Source of the DNA: Cystobacterineae bacterium
Lineage (GTDB): Bacteria; Myxococcota; Myxococcia; Myxococcales; Myxococcaceae
Direction: 5' to 3'
Assembly: GCA_009782175.1 (NCBI GenBank)
Contig: WRKR01000005.1
Span: 1-64,000 of the forward strand
DNA: 64,000 bases
Shown: piece by piece, positions 27,366 through 36,025 of the stretch
Position numbering within the stretch: the first letter of the stretch is position 1
How the letters are laid out: each line of letters opens with the position of its first letter
Position numbers and translations under genes: made by a program
The notes under the pieces: generated by a model
Databases searched by the model: none
What the model was told of the DNA's origin: nothing
Seen by the model: the letters and a program-made list of their open reading frames with translations, nothing else

Positions 27366-28511
27366 ATGGATGCACTTTTGAGAAGAAGAGACATATTTTC
27401 CCTGAGGCGGTTTCATTTTTCATTCCCTCCGCGTTTTCTGGCGTTGGTTTTGCTCTCTGGGTGCTTTGTGGCCTGGGATGAAACCATTTATGCCGACGAG
27501 GCGGTGAGTGTCAGCACCTTTGCTGGGGGCACGCGAGGCCACGCGGATGAGCTTGGAGCGGCTGCGCGGTTTTATTATCCTGAGGGGCTGGCCATGGACG
27601 CGGCGGGCAACCTCTATGTGGCCGACAATGGGAATGAGCGCATTCGAAAAATTTCACCTGAAGGAGAAGTCAGCACCCTGGCCGGCACAGGTGCCTCAGG
27701 CCTGGTCAGCGGACCTGGAAATGTTGCACAGTTTAGCTCTCCCAAGGGGCTGGCCTTGGATGCGGCGGGCAACCTCTATGTGGCCGACAGCAACAACCAC
27801 CGTATACGCAAAATTTCACCGGAGGGAGCTGTCAGCAATTTTGCCGGGGGTGGCATAACCGGCCCCTTAGGCGGAGGTTTTGTCAACGGCCAGGGGGCTG
27901 AGGCGCGGTTTTATTACCCTGAGGGGCTGGCCATAGATGCGGCGGGCAACCTCTATGTGGCCGACACGGACAACCACCGTATACGCAAAATTTCGCCACA
28001 GGGAGTGGTCAGCACCTTCGCCGGTGGGGGTTTAAGTGGCTCCATAGGGGGAGGCTTTGCCAACGGCCAGGGGACGGAGGCACGCTTCCGTTATCCGCAG
28101 GGCCTCGCCATAGACGCGGAGGGAAACCTCTATGTGGCCGACAGCGGCAACCACCGCATACGCAAAATTTCACCTGAAGGCGAAGTGGCCAGCTTTGCCG
28201 GAAATGGCATGCCCGGCTATGCCGATGGCCCCGGACACACTGCACATTTCCATTCTCCCCGGGGCCTTGTCCTGGACACAGCAGGAAACCTCTATGTGGC
28301 CGACAGCTGGCACAACCGCATCCGCAAAATTTCACCCGGCAGAGAAGTCAGCACCCTTGCCGGGGAGCGCATTTCCGGCGGCTATGCCAATGGCCCCGGA
28401 CATAGGGCGCTCTTTAGCTCCCCCCGCGGCATGGCCATCAACGCAGAAGGCAACCTCTATGTGGCCGACAGCAACAACCACCGTATACGCAAAATTGTTT
28501 TTGAAAAATAG
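27366..28511 (+). CDS. NHL-repeat lipoprotein
   Basis: 381 residues. Signal peptide with lipobox LLSGC (Cys about 33), then six NHL units of 50-60 residues, each with the pattern PxGLAxDAAGNLYVADxxNxRIRKISPEG, giving one six-bladed beta-propeller that fills the protein. NHL propellers are binding scaffolds or serve as the core of lyases such as peptidylglycine lyase; no catalytic residues are evident here. The DNA of the units is also highly alike (GCAACCTCTATGTGGCCGAC recurs six times), which points to recent duplication or gene conversion between blades. Confidence 0.88.
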   Translation: MDALLRRRDIFSLRRFHFSFPPRFLALVLLSGCFVAWDETIYADEAVSVSTFAGGTRGHADELGAAARFYYPEGLAMDAAGNLYVADNGNERIRKISPEGEVSTLAGTGASGLVSGPGNVAQFSSPKGLALDAAGNLYVADSNNHRIRKISPEGAVSNFAGGGITGPLGGGFVNGQGAEARFYYPEGLAIDAAGNLYVADTDNHRIRKISPQGVVSTFAGGGLSGSIGGGFANGQGTEARFRYPQGLAIDAEGNLYVADSGNHRIRKISPEGEVASFAGNGMPGYADGPGHTAHFHSPRGLVLDTAGNLYVADSWHNRIRKISPGREVSTLAGERISGGYANGPGHRALFSSPRGMAINAEGNLYVADSNNHRIRKIVFEK

Positions 28512-28535
28512 GCTTTGCCCAAAATAGGCTTTGCC
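28505..28535 (+). repeat. 15-bp direct duplication at the NHL stop
   Basis: AAAATAGGCTTTGCC occurs at 28505-28519 and again at 28521-28535. The first copy holds the TAG stop of the NHL gene. Confidence 0.7.
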
Positions 28536-28795
28536 AAAACAAACTGCCCAAACAAACAGAAACCCTCTTTGCGCCTTCACCTTTGGAAAAGCTGCGCTCC
28601 TGCTTCTCTGAAAAGGCAAACATGCCAAGGCAACAGACCAGAGGGTGTTGTCTCTGGCTTTTAACCACGCAAAAACAATGATGATTTTGGGGTGCAGCTG
28701 TGTTGAAAAAATCCAATAAAATTCAATATATATCTGTTTTCGAGGGGGCCGGACCTCTTGGAAACTCAGCACAAACCCATGCTATGTTAAACTTT

Positions 28796-30658
28796 ATGAC
28801 AAGAAAGACTCCCATGTGTTTTGAAAAAACAAAACGCTCTATTCTCCCCTTTTCCTTTTTTCTGTTGGCGTTGGCACTGAGCACCGTGGGTTATGGTTGC
28901 AAGAAAGACAATGGGCAGATGCAAAGCCTCTCATTGAAGGGTGTGGTGCGCGACAGCAGCGGCATGCCGCTGAGTGGTGTGCAGGTGACAACGGGCTCGC
29001 TGAATGTAACAACGGCTGCTAACGGGAGTTTTGAGTTTAGCCAGGCCAGGGTTGTTAACGAGCGTGCGGTGGTTTTGTTTGAAAAAGAGGGCTATTTCAA
29101 ACTGACGCGCTCCAACTTTAAAGCCAATGAAATATATATGGAGGCCATGTTGCATGCAAAAGGCAACTCCCACACCAGCTTACAAACCACATTCCACACC
29201 TCGGAGGCGAAGGACTTGCTTGTCCCCGCCGGCATGAAGGTGGCCTTGTCTGCCTCGTCTATCATGCGCGCCGACGGCTCAGCCTATAACGGCGAGGTGA
29301 AAGTGGACATGCTGTATTTGGACCCCAACCATGGGTATTTCGCCGATATCATGCCGGGTGGCGATTTGGCTGCCCTAAGCGCTGATGAGAGCGAGGTGCA
29401 GCTCATCTCCTATGGGATGACGGATGTACAGTTTGCGGACAATGCGGGCAACCCCCTGCAATTGAAAAACAACTCCCCTGCGGAGATGACTTTCCCCATT
29501 CCCCAAGGCATGGAAGACAATCCACCACCCCGCATTCCGCTCTGGTCCTTCGATGAGGAGCAGGGCATTTGGCTGGAGGATGGAGAGGCCACGCTGCAAG
29601 GCGAGGTTTATGTGGGCCCGGCAAGGCATTTTTCCTGGAAAAATTTAGACCTTCCAGCAGGACGCGTCACCATAAAAGGCAAAGTGAGCGACTGCGCAAA
29701 CAACCCCGTGCCTTTTTTAAAAGTGAGGGCATGGCAAAACGCCGCTTCAACGGGCAACAACGGGGATTATGTTATTTTTGTCCCAGCATATACGGACATA
29801 ACCGTCAAAGCCGATGTGCAGGGCGGAACTTCCAGAGAGGTGCCCGGACAAGCACCAGGTGCTGTTGTGGAAGGACAAGACTTGAGCGTGCCCTGCGGCA
29901 TAGGCAGCGGCGGCGGCATTCTCGGAACACTCAGCGACACCGACAAAGGCTCTGTCAAACAGCTGACTTCCACAGGGGTACTTCAAGTTATTAGTTTTGA
30001 TAACAACAGGCAACGCCTTCGCTTTGATAGCTTTCCCGAAATAGAAGGGCAAGGGGGACCCAACCACCAAATAACGCTTGCGGACCATTCCCGGGACGTT
30101 TGCTCCATATATGACTATAGCAAGGGTGAATGGGGCGAAGAGCTCTCTTTTGAAGCGTTGAAAGAGATGGAGTCAGAAATATTTGGAGGTTCAAGCCCTG
30201 CAGAGGTTTTGAGAATTCAGTTGGAAGAGATGAAAAGACAGCTGGCAGAGGGGAATGTACCCGAAGAGATGAGAGCTTCTTATGAAACTGTTATAGCTCA
30301 ACTGGAAGCTTCCCTAGAAAATCTGGATGCTTCGTTGGGGGACAATTGGTCACCCTCTCAAATTCTTCAGGGTTTTTGGTTGAATGCGGATACTTATAAA
30401 GTCAACGAAGCGAAGTTGCTCTCCGAAGGTTTCAAAAAGCTCCCTGATGTGGTTATTAATGGTTATTTGTGCAAAATGTATTCCGGGACCGTGAGGGGCT
30501 GCGAGCATACCTATGCTTCCTGGAACGGATTGATGATGTTGTTTGAGGACTCCTGCAAGGACGGAAAACTGGTGGGGCAGGCGGCGACGCTCGAGGTTCC
30601 ACCCCGTGCATTTGAGCAGACCACCTTGCGCGTAGACTGGTTGGCAGATGAAGCATAG
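28796..30658 (+). CDS. Lipoprotein with carboxypeptidase-regulatory-like domain
   Basis: About 620 residues. Start uncertain among ATGs at 28784, 28796 and 28814; all give a signal peptide with lipobox VGYGC. After the Cys comes a carboxypeptidase-regulatory-like beta-sandwich (LKGVVRDSSGMPLSGVQVTT, NVTTAANGSFEFSQ), then a region with PAGMKVALSASSIMRADG, LWSFDEEQGIWLEDGEATL and a second such domain (VTIKGKVSDCANNPVPFLKV). The remaining 250 residues include a helical Glu-rich part. Likely anchored on the outer membrane. No enzymatic motif recognised. Confidence 0.78.
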   Translation: MTRKTPMCFEKTKRSILPFSFFLLALALSTVGYGCKKDNGQMQSLSLKGVVRDSSGMPLSGVQVTTGSLNVTTAANGSFEFSQARVVNERAVVLFEKEGYFKLTRSNFKANEIYMEAMLHAKGNSHTSLQTTFHTSEAKDLLVPAGMKVALSASSIMRADGSAYNGEVKVDMLYLDPNHGYFADIMPGGDLAALSADESEVQLISYGMTDVQFADNAGNPLQLKNNSPAEMTFPIPQGMEDNPPPRIPLWSFDEEQGIWLEDGEATLQGEVYVGPARHFSWKNLDLPAGRVTIKGKVSDCANNPVPFLKVRAWQNAASTGNNGDYVIFVPAYTDITVKADVQGGTSREVPGQAPGAVVEGQDLSVPCGIGSGGGILGTLSDTDKGSVKQLTSTGVLQVISFDNNRQRLRFDSFPEIEGQGGPNHQITLADHSRDVCSIYDYSKGEWGEELSFEALKEMESEIFGGSSPAEVLRIQLEEMKRQLAEGNVPEEMRASYETVIAQLEASLENLDASLGDNWSPSQILQGFWLNADTYKVNEAKLLSEGFKKLPDVVINGYLCKMYSGTVRGCEHTYASWNGLMMLFEDSCKDGKLVGQAATLEVPPRAFEQTTLRVDWLADEA

Positions 30659-30668
30659 CCCATCTGCG

Positions 30669-30689
30669 GGCGGCCTCAGGGCCGCCTTT
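30669..30689 (+). terminator. Probable terminator hairpin after the lipoprotein gene
   Basis: GGCGGCC-TCAG-GGCCGCC (30669-30686) is a perfect seven-pair stem just 11 bases after the stop, followed by only TTTG, so a weak intrinsic terminator at best. Confidence 0.55.
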
Positions 30690-30738
30690 GCAGCTTGGAG
30701 CGCTTTTATGTTGACTTAAGTTGGGTGCAATTTTGGTT

Positions 30739-30863
30739 TCCCCCCTCCGGGGGGGGGGAAAACAAAACAAAAAGCGAAAAACCCCTTCGCCAAAGGCGGG
30801 ACGGAGCGAAGCGGAGTCAGGCGAGCTTTAGCGAGCCTCCATTCCCCCCCCCGAAGGGGGTGA
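30739..30863. repeat. G/C-tract inverted repeat element
   Basis: The left end CCCCCCTCCGGGGGGGGGAA and the right end TTCCCCCCCCCCGAAGGGGG are inverted versions of each other about 120 bp apart, and each can also fold on itself. The space between holds small hairpins (CGCC-AAA-GGCG at about 30789-30799; AGGCGAGC...GCGAGCCT at about 30818-30837). Only copy in the window. May be a mobile MITE-like element or a structured leader. Confidence 0.5.
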
Positions 30864-30882
30864 ATATGCTAGGGCCTTGCCC

Positions 30883-32067
30883 ATGCATTCCTCGTTTGGC
30901 TCATCGGCTTTTTTTATACTCGCCCTTTTCCCATTTTTGGGAGTGGGCACCTATTTCCTCTGCTCTCGCTGGCGAAGGCCCCTCAGCACCAAGCTGATAA
31001 TAATAGCAACAGTGTGGCTTTTGTGGCTGACGGTGCTCAGCTCTGCGGGTTGGCACTCACTGAGCCATACCTGGCTGCGCCCCGTTATGGGCGCCATGAG
31101 CCGTATGGGCTATGTGGGGCTGAGCCTGTTGTTTTATTTCAGCTGCGCCATGCTGCTTTCGGGCCTGGTGCTGTGGCTGTTGCGTTTGTTTTGGGAGCCC
31201 AGTTTGCTTTTGCGGCAAAGGGTGAGGGCGCTTTGTGCGGCAGGCGCTGTGGGCATATGCGGCTATGGCTTTTGGGTGGCGGCAAAGGGCCCTCAGCTGG
31301 TGGAGCATGAGGTGGAGTTGAGCAAGCTTTCGCCGGCCTTTGACAACTTTCGCGTGGCTGTTGTTTCGGACATACACCTGGGGCCGATGGCAGGGCGCGC
31401 CTTCAGCGAGCAACTCGTGGAAAAACTCAATGCATTGGAGGCCGATGTTATAGCCATTATAGGCGACCTGGTCGACGGCAGCGTAGAAAGCTTGGCCGCG
31501 GATGTAGCACCCTTCAAAAAACTACGTGCCCGGCACGGCGTGTTGTTTGTAACGGGCAACCACGAGTATTTTACGGGGGCAGCAGAAGCTTGGGTAGAGC
31601 ACTTGAAGGGGTTGGGCTTTTGGGTGCTGGGCAATGAGCGCGTTGAAATAGAGCACCCCACAGCCGATGCGGATGGCGCCGCCCCGCGCCTCGCCTTCGC
31701 CGGCGTGCATGACTTGTATGCGGGCCGCACCCCCCATACAGCGCACCGCACGGACTTGCGCGCCGCACTGGCCGGCTGGGATATAGGGGTTCCGCTGGTG
31801 TTGCTTGCGCACCAGCCGAACCTCTGGAAAGCGGCCCAAGCCGCCGGCGTCGACTTGATGCTTTCAGGGCATACGCATGGCGGGCAGATGTGGCCTATAA
31901 ACCACCTCCTCGCCTGGAGCACCCCTGTGGTACAAGGCTGGTACCGTGAAGAAAACTCCCCCTCTCAACTTTATGTGAGCACCGGCGCCGGCCAGTGGGG
32001 GCCCCCCCTCCGCATTGGCGCCCCACCGGAAATGGCCTTGCTGCGCTTGCGTGCCCCCGCGCCTTAG
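30883..32067 (+). CDS. Membrane metallophosphoesterase, calcineurin-like (YkuE/YaeI type)
   Basis: About 394 residues from the ATG at 30883 (AGGG eight bases upstream; a TTG two codons earlier is possible). Four hydrophobic segments in the first 130 residues, then a calcineurin-like phosphoesterase domain with SDIHLG, GDLVDG, GNHEY and SGHTHGGQ, the complete two-metal site. Family members act on UDP-diacylglucosamine or other phosphodiesters; YaeI-like proteins with membrane helices are common. The region 32068-32141 separates it from the convergent nrdJ. Confidence 0.9.
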   Translation: MHSSFGSSAFFILALFPFLGVGTYFLCSRWRRPLSTKLIIIATVWLLWLTVLSSAGWHSLSHTWLRPVMGAMSRMGYVGLSLLFYFSCAMLLSGLVLWLLRLFWEPSLLLRQRVRALCAAGAVGICGYGFWVAAKGPQLVEHEVELSKLSPAFDNFRVAVVSDIHLGPMAGRAFSEQLVEKLNALEADVIAIIGDLVDGSVESLAADVAPFKKLRARHGVLFVTGNHEYFTGAAEAWVEHLKGLGFWVLGNERVEIEHPTADADGAAPRLAFAGVHDLYAGRTPHTAHRTDLRAALAGWDIGVPLVLLAHQPNLWKAAQAAGVDLMLSGHTHGGQMWPINHLLAWSTPVVQGWYREENSPSQLYVSTGAGQWGPPLRIGAPPEMALLRLRAPAP

Positions 32068-32141
32068 GCCGCTTTGCGAAAGCTACACCCTTGGGGCGGG
32101 GGCCTCTCCAAGGGGCGTTGTGGCTTTTTGGCCCTCCGCTT

Positions 32142-34859
32142 TCAGCTGCAGCCGCTGGTGCTGCCGCAGTTAAGGCATTTATAGCAAGCGCCGTTGCGTA
32201 CCGTAATGGCGCCGCAAACGTGGCATGGGGGGGAGTCCGCCTGGTTGACGAAGGCAATGGGGGCGTTTGGCGCAGGCTCCGGGCGGGCCAAAGCTGAGGA
32301 AGGCGAGGTGGTGGCCGAAGGCAATAAAACCTCTTCTGTTTGAGGCTCCGGCTTTAAAAACTTTAAGGCCAGCCAGCGGAAAATATAGTCCGCAATGGAT
32401 TTGGCCAAAGGCAACTCGGGGTTGCCCGTAAACCCCGAAGGCTCAAAACGCGTATGGCTAAACTTGTCCACCAAAACCTGCAAGGGGACGCCATATTGCA
32501 AGGTGAGGGAAATGGCCGTTGCAAAAGAGTCCACAAGCCCTGAAACCGTGCTGCCCTCTTTGGCCATGGTAATAAACAACTCGCCGGGGTTGCCATCCTC
32601 ATACATGCCCACCGTCAAATAGCCCTCATGGCCGCCCACAGAAAACTTATGCGTAATGGCCTTGCGCTCCGTGGGCAAACGCTTGCGCGCCAGGCGCTCC
32701 TCTTTCGCGGTGGTGGCGGCGGGTGCGGCAGGCGCGGTTTGTGTTGTGCTGACAGGCTGGGTTTGCTTGCATCCGTCGCGATAGATGGCGACGGCCTTCA
32801 GCCCCAGGCGCCAGGCCTCCATATAGGTGGCTTCAATTTCCTCCACCGTGGTCTCATGGGGCATGTTGACGGTTTTGGAAATGGCGCCCGAGAGGAAGGG
32901 TTGGCAGGCCGCCATCATTTTGAGGTGCCCCATGGGTGCAATACAGCGGTTGCCTTTGCGGGGCTTAAAAGCGCAGTCGAAGACGGGCAGGTGTTTGGCT
33001 TCCAAAAAAGGCGCCCCCTCAATGCTGTCGTTTTTGTCCACATAAGCCAAAATGGCCTTCACCTCTTCCATGCGGTAACCCAGCTTCTCCAAAGCCATGG
33101 GTACAGTTTGGTTCACCAGCTTCAGCATGCCGCCGCCCACCAGCTTTTTATATTTAACAAGCGCCATGTCCGGCTCAATGCCGGTGGTATCACAATCCAT
33201 CATAAAGCCGATGGTACCGGTGGGGGCAAGCACGGTGGTTTGCGCATTGCGAAAGCCATGGGCCTCCCCCAGTGCAAGGGCCTCCTCCCAGCACGTTTTT
33301 TGTTTTTCCCAGAGGGCAGCGTCCACCTTGTCCGCGGGGAGTTTTTGGGAGGCCTGGGCATGTTTGCGCAAAACGCCGAGCATGGCCTCTTTGTTTTTGG
33401 CATATTCCGCGAAAGGTCCAAAGCGCTCGGCCATTTTGGCGGACTGTACATAGGCGCGTCCACCCATGAGGGAGCAGAGGGCACCGGCGAAGGCGCGTCC
33501 TTCTTCAGAGTCATAAGGGAGGCCGCTGGCCAGGAGGAGGGCGCCCAAGTTGGCAAAACCCAGGCCCAAGGGGCGGAAGGCGAGGGAGTTTTCGGCAATT
33601 TTAGGTGTGGGGTATGTGGAGGCGCCCACCACAATTTCCATGGCCAAAAGCGTAATGTCCACCGCCTGGCAGAAGGCCTCAACGTCAAAAGCCCCGGCAA
33701 TGGTTCTAAAAGTCATCAGGTTGAGGGAGGCCAGGTTGCAGGCAGAGTCATCGAGGAACATATACTCGCTGCAGGGGTTGGAGGCATTAATGCGCCCGGA
33801 GTTGGGGCAGGTATGCCAAGCGTTGACGGTGGTGTCAAACTGCATGCCCGGGTCGCCGCAAAGCCAGGTGGCCTTGGCAATCTCATGGAAGAGGGTGCGT
33901 GCCGGGTATGTTTGCATGGGCTTTGGGTTGCGCACAGAGAGTGTGGTCCACGCTTTGTCCTTATCCACCGCGTGCATAAAGCTATCGCTAACGCGCACGG
34001 AGTTGTTGGAGTTTTGGAAGAAAATGGAGTTATAGGCCTCGCCGTTGAAGGAGCCGTCATAGCCGGCCTGAATGAGGGCTGTGGCTTTTTTCTCTTCCAG
34101 GGCTTTGCATTGGATGAATTCCAAAATATCCGGGTGCTCTGCGTTCAAAATGACCATTTTGGCGGCGCGGCGTGTTTTGCCGCCGGACTTAATGACGCCG
34201 GCGAAGGCGTCAAAGCCCTTCATAAAGCTGACGGGGCCCGAGGCGGTGCCGCCGCCGGCCAAAAGCTCCTTGGAGGAGCGCAGGGTGGACAAGTTGCTGC
34301 CTGTGCCCGAGCCATGTTTAAACAGCATGCCTTCTGTTTTGGCCAAAGAGAGGATGGAGGACATGGAGTCCTCAACGGAGTTGATGAAGCAGGCGGAGCA
34401 TTGGGCTTTTTCTTCGACGCCCACGTTAAACCAGACAGGGGAGTTGAAGGCCATTTTTTGGCGCAGCACCAGGTGTTTGAGCTCCGCCTCAAAAGCCTCT
34501 TTGTCCTCGGGAGTAGCAAAATAGCCACCCACCTCTCCCCATTGGGCCAGCTGCCCCACGACGCGGGCCACCATGTGCCGCACGGAGGACTCGCGTTTGG
34601 GGGAGCCGAGTGAGCCGCGGAAATATTTGGAGGCGACGACGTTGGCGGCCAGGGGGGACCAGGACTTGGGTATTTCGAGGTTTTTTTGCTCGAAGACGGG
34701 TTTTCCGTCTTCGCCATGAATAACAGCCGTATGCAACTCCCAGGCAATTTCATCCGCAGGGTCTACACCCGGCGTCGTAAACAGACGCCGAATGTGCATG
34801 CCTTTCATGGGAATGAGGGGAGTTTGAGCGGGCATTGGTGATGAGACATCCTTATTCAT
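32142..34859 (-). CDS. nrdJ: Adenosylcobalamin-dependent ribonucleotide reductase (class II)
   Basis: 905 residues. Reduces ribonucleotides to deoxyribonucleotides with a B12-generated thiyl radical, with or without oxygen. Seen: NPCSEYMFLDDSACNLASLNL region with radical and active-site Cys/Asn/Glu pattern, GSGTGSNLSTLRS, APTGTIGFMMDCDTTGIEPD, and a TSCPD-type domain (GLVDSFATAISLTLQYGVP). The C-terminal cysteine-rich zinc-like tail CHVCGAITVRNGACYKC ends in CGSTSGCS, which holds the redox-active Cys pair. AGGAG lies 11 bases before the ATG. Two NrdR-like boxes lie about 165-210 bases upstream. It is the only dNTP enzyme in the window. Confidence 0.96.
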   Translation of the reverse strand: MNKDVSSPMPAQTPLIPMKGMHIRRLFTTPGVDPADEIAWELHTAVIHGEDGKPVFEQKNLEIPKSWSPLAANVVASKYFRGSLGSPKRESSVRHMVARVVGQLAQWGEVGGYFATPEDKEAFEAELKHLVLRQKMAFNSPVWFNVGVEEKAQCSACFINSVEDSMSSILSLAKTEGMLFKHGSGTGSNLSTLRSSKELLAGGGTASGPVSFMKGFDAFAGVIKSGGKTRRAAKMVILNAEHPDILEFIQCKALEEKKATALIQAGYDGSFNGEAYNSIFFQNSNNSVRVSDSFMHAVDKDKAWTTLSVRNPKPMQTYPARTLFHEIAKATWLCGDPGMQFDTTVNAWHTCPNSGRINASNPCSEYMFLDDSACNLASLNLMTFRTIAGAFDVEAFCQAVDITLLAMEIVVGASTYPTPKIAENSLAFRPLGLGFANLGALLLASGLPYDSEEGRAFAGALCSLMGGRAYVQSAKMAERFGPFAEYAKNKEAMLGVLRKHAQASQKLPADKVDAALWEKQKTCWEEALALGEAHGFRNAQTTVLAPTGTIGFMMDCDTTGIEPDMALVKYKKLVGGGMLKLVNQTVPMALEKLGYRMEEVKAILAYVDKNDSIEGAPFLEAKHLPVFDCAFKPRKGNRCIAPMGHLKMMAACQPFLSGAISKTVNMPHETTVEEIEATYMEAWRLGLKAVAIYRDGCKQTQPVSTTQTAPAAPAATTAKEERLARKRLPTERKAITHKFSVGGHEGYLTVGMYEDGNPGELFITMAKEGSTVSGLVDSFATAISLTLQYGVPLQVLVDKFSHTRFEPSGFTGNPELPLAKSIADYIFRWLALKFLKPEPQTEEVLLPSATTSPSSALARPEPAPNAPIAFVNQADSPPCHVCGAITVRNGACYKCLNCGSTSGCS

Positions 34860-35096
34860 GGAAAGAAAACTCCTAGGGTATGTTTGGGGTTTAGGCGGTA
34901 TATTTGGGGTTTAAGCAGAGAGAAGGTGAAGGCAAAAGCAGGAAGGCAAAAGCAGGGTTTGGGGTTGGGGTCAGAAGCAGGGTTTGGCTATGGTTTTGCA
35001 CGCCCTCACACATGTAGGCAAGCACTATATATAGTAGCTTTATTTTTGAATGCTACTATATTTGGCATTTTTGTTTAAACACTTGAAACTGTGGAG
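34860..35096 (-). promoter_or_regulatory. nrdJ leader and promoter region
   Basis: No ORF. On the minus strand it holds the NrdR box pair, then a leader of about 160 bases, pyrimidine-rich with repeated AACCCTGCTT- and AACCCCAAA-like stretches. No B12-box consensus was found, so a cobalamin riboswitch is not supported. Confidence 0.55.
35022..35067 (-). promoter_or_regulatory. Paired NrdR boxes upstream of nrdJ
   Basis: Box 1 GCACTATATATAGTAG (35022-35037) is a near-perfect palindrome matching the NrdR consensus ACACWATATATWGTGT. Box 2 GCTACTATATTTGGCA (35052-35067) is a weaker copy. Their centres are 31 bp apart, the three-turn spacing expected of NrdR, which represses ribonucleotide reductase genes when dATP is high. 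No nrdR gene is in the window. Confidence 0.8.
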
Positions 35097-35135
35097 AAAC
35101 ACAAAACCCCCTGAGAAGTGGCTCTAAGGGGGTTT
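35097..35135 (-). terminator. Intrinsic terminator after the BI-1 family gene
   Basis: Read on the minus strand, AAACCCCCT (revcomp of 35127-35135) pairs with AGGGGGTTT (35104-35112) in a nine-pair stem, followed by TTTTGTGTTT. It separates the BI-1 gene from the nrdJ promoter. Confidence 0.8.
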
Positions 35136-35204
35136 AGAAGAAAAAGCCGTTTTAAGGCCGGTAGGCTGTAACAAACGGTATGTATAGTTTTTAAGGTATG
35201 GTTT

Positions 35205-35903
35205 TTAATTGCGGCGGCCGAAAATGCGGAGGATGGCCAAGAAGAGGTTGATGAAGTCCAAATAAAGCTTGAGGGCGCCATAGATGGCCAGGGCTGTCAT
35301 GCTGCGGTGGGGGCTGTTGGCATGAATTTCTCGAAGTTTTTGTGTGTCATAAGCCGTAAGCCCTGCGAAGACGACAACCATGGCGCAGCTGATGACAAAG
35401 CCCATGGGGCTGCTTTTCATAAATACATTGACGATGCCGGCCACAATAATGCCGATGAGGCCGATGAAAAGGAAGGAGCGCCAGGCAGACAAGTCGCGCT
35501 TGGTGAAGGTGCCATATATAGACAGCGCCAAGAAGGCCGTGGCCGTAATAGCGAAGGCGCTGAAAATGCTGCCCAACTCATAGACGAGGAAGAGGGTGCT
35601 GAAACTGAGCCCTATGGACGCCGAATACACGAGAAACAGCACCGCAGCGACAGGCCCTGACAATTTGTGGGCCATAAAAGAGAGGGCAATGACGAGGACA
35701 ATGGGTGCGAGGGCGACCAGCATGATGTTTCTTAAGACAAAGGCGAGCAGCACCTCATTTTGCACCGTAAACCACGCCACCAGGGCCGTTGTCCCCAGGC
35801 CAAAAGTCATCCAGCGATAGACTTTGGCCATAAAGGTGTTGGCAGCTTCATGGTTGAGAACGGCTTCGGCACCAAAGGGAGAAACTTCATTAGGGACAGA
35901 CAT
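35205..35903 (-). CDS. Bax inhibitor-1 / YccA-YbhL family membrane protein
   Basis: 232 residues with seven hydrophobic segments, the family pattern: FGLGTTALVAWFTVQ, NIMLVALAPIVLVIAL, GPVAAVLFLVYSASIGLSF, SAFAITATAFLALSIYG, WRSFLFIGLIGIIVAGIV, GFVISCAMVVVFAGLTAYD (the conserved YDTQ with its Asp is present), and DFINLFLAILRIFG. BI-1 members leak H+/Ca2+ or modulate membrane proteases such as FtsH. Start at the ATG at 35903, with AGGAG seven bases before it; the TTG two codons upstream is unlikely. Confidence 0.92.
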   Translation of the reverse strand: MSVPNEVSPFGAEAVLNHEAANTFMAKVYRWMTFGLGTTALVAWFTVQNEVLLAFVLRNIMLVALAPIVLVIALSFMAHKLSGPVAAVLFLVYSASIGLSFSTLFLVYELGSIFSAFAITATAFLALSIYGTFTKRDLSAWRSFLFIGLIGIIVAGIVNVFMKSSPMGFVISCAMVVVFAGLTAYDTQKLREIHANSPHRSMTALAIYGALKLYLDFINLFLAILRIFGRRN

Positions 35904-36025
35904 TGACAAACTCCTGGAGTGTTTTTCAAAGAGAAAGGCATACTATAAAACAAGTTTTTGAAGAGCCAAGGCTTAAGGCCCACTTTTTTTGGGTTGCCAC
36001 TCCATGGAGCCAGGGGCCAGGCTTT

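Noticed and set aside
30695-30997. 100-codon open frame before the phosphoesterase
   Set aside because: Runs through the G/C-tract element and the start of the phosphoesterase gene; no family.
32628-34613. 661-codon open frame on the plus strand
   Set aside because: It lies wholly antisense to nrdJ, has no family, no ribosome site, and its Gly/His-rich composition is what the reverse of nrdJ codons gives.
34860-35021. Cobalamin riboswitch upstream of nrdJ
   Set aside because: A B12-dependent enzyme invites one, but no B12-box consensus or suitable fold is visible in the leader.
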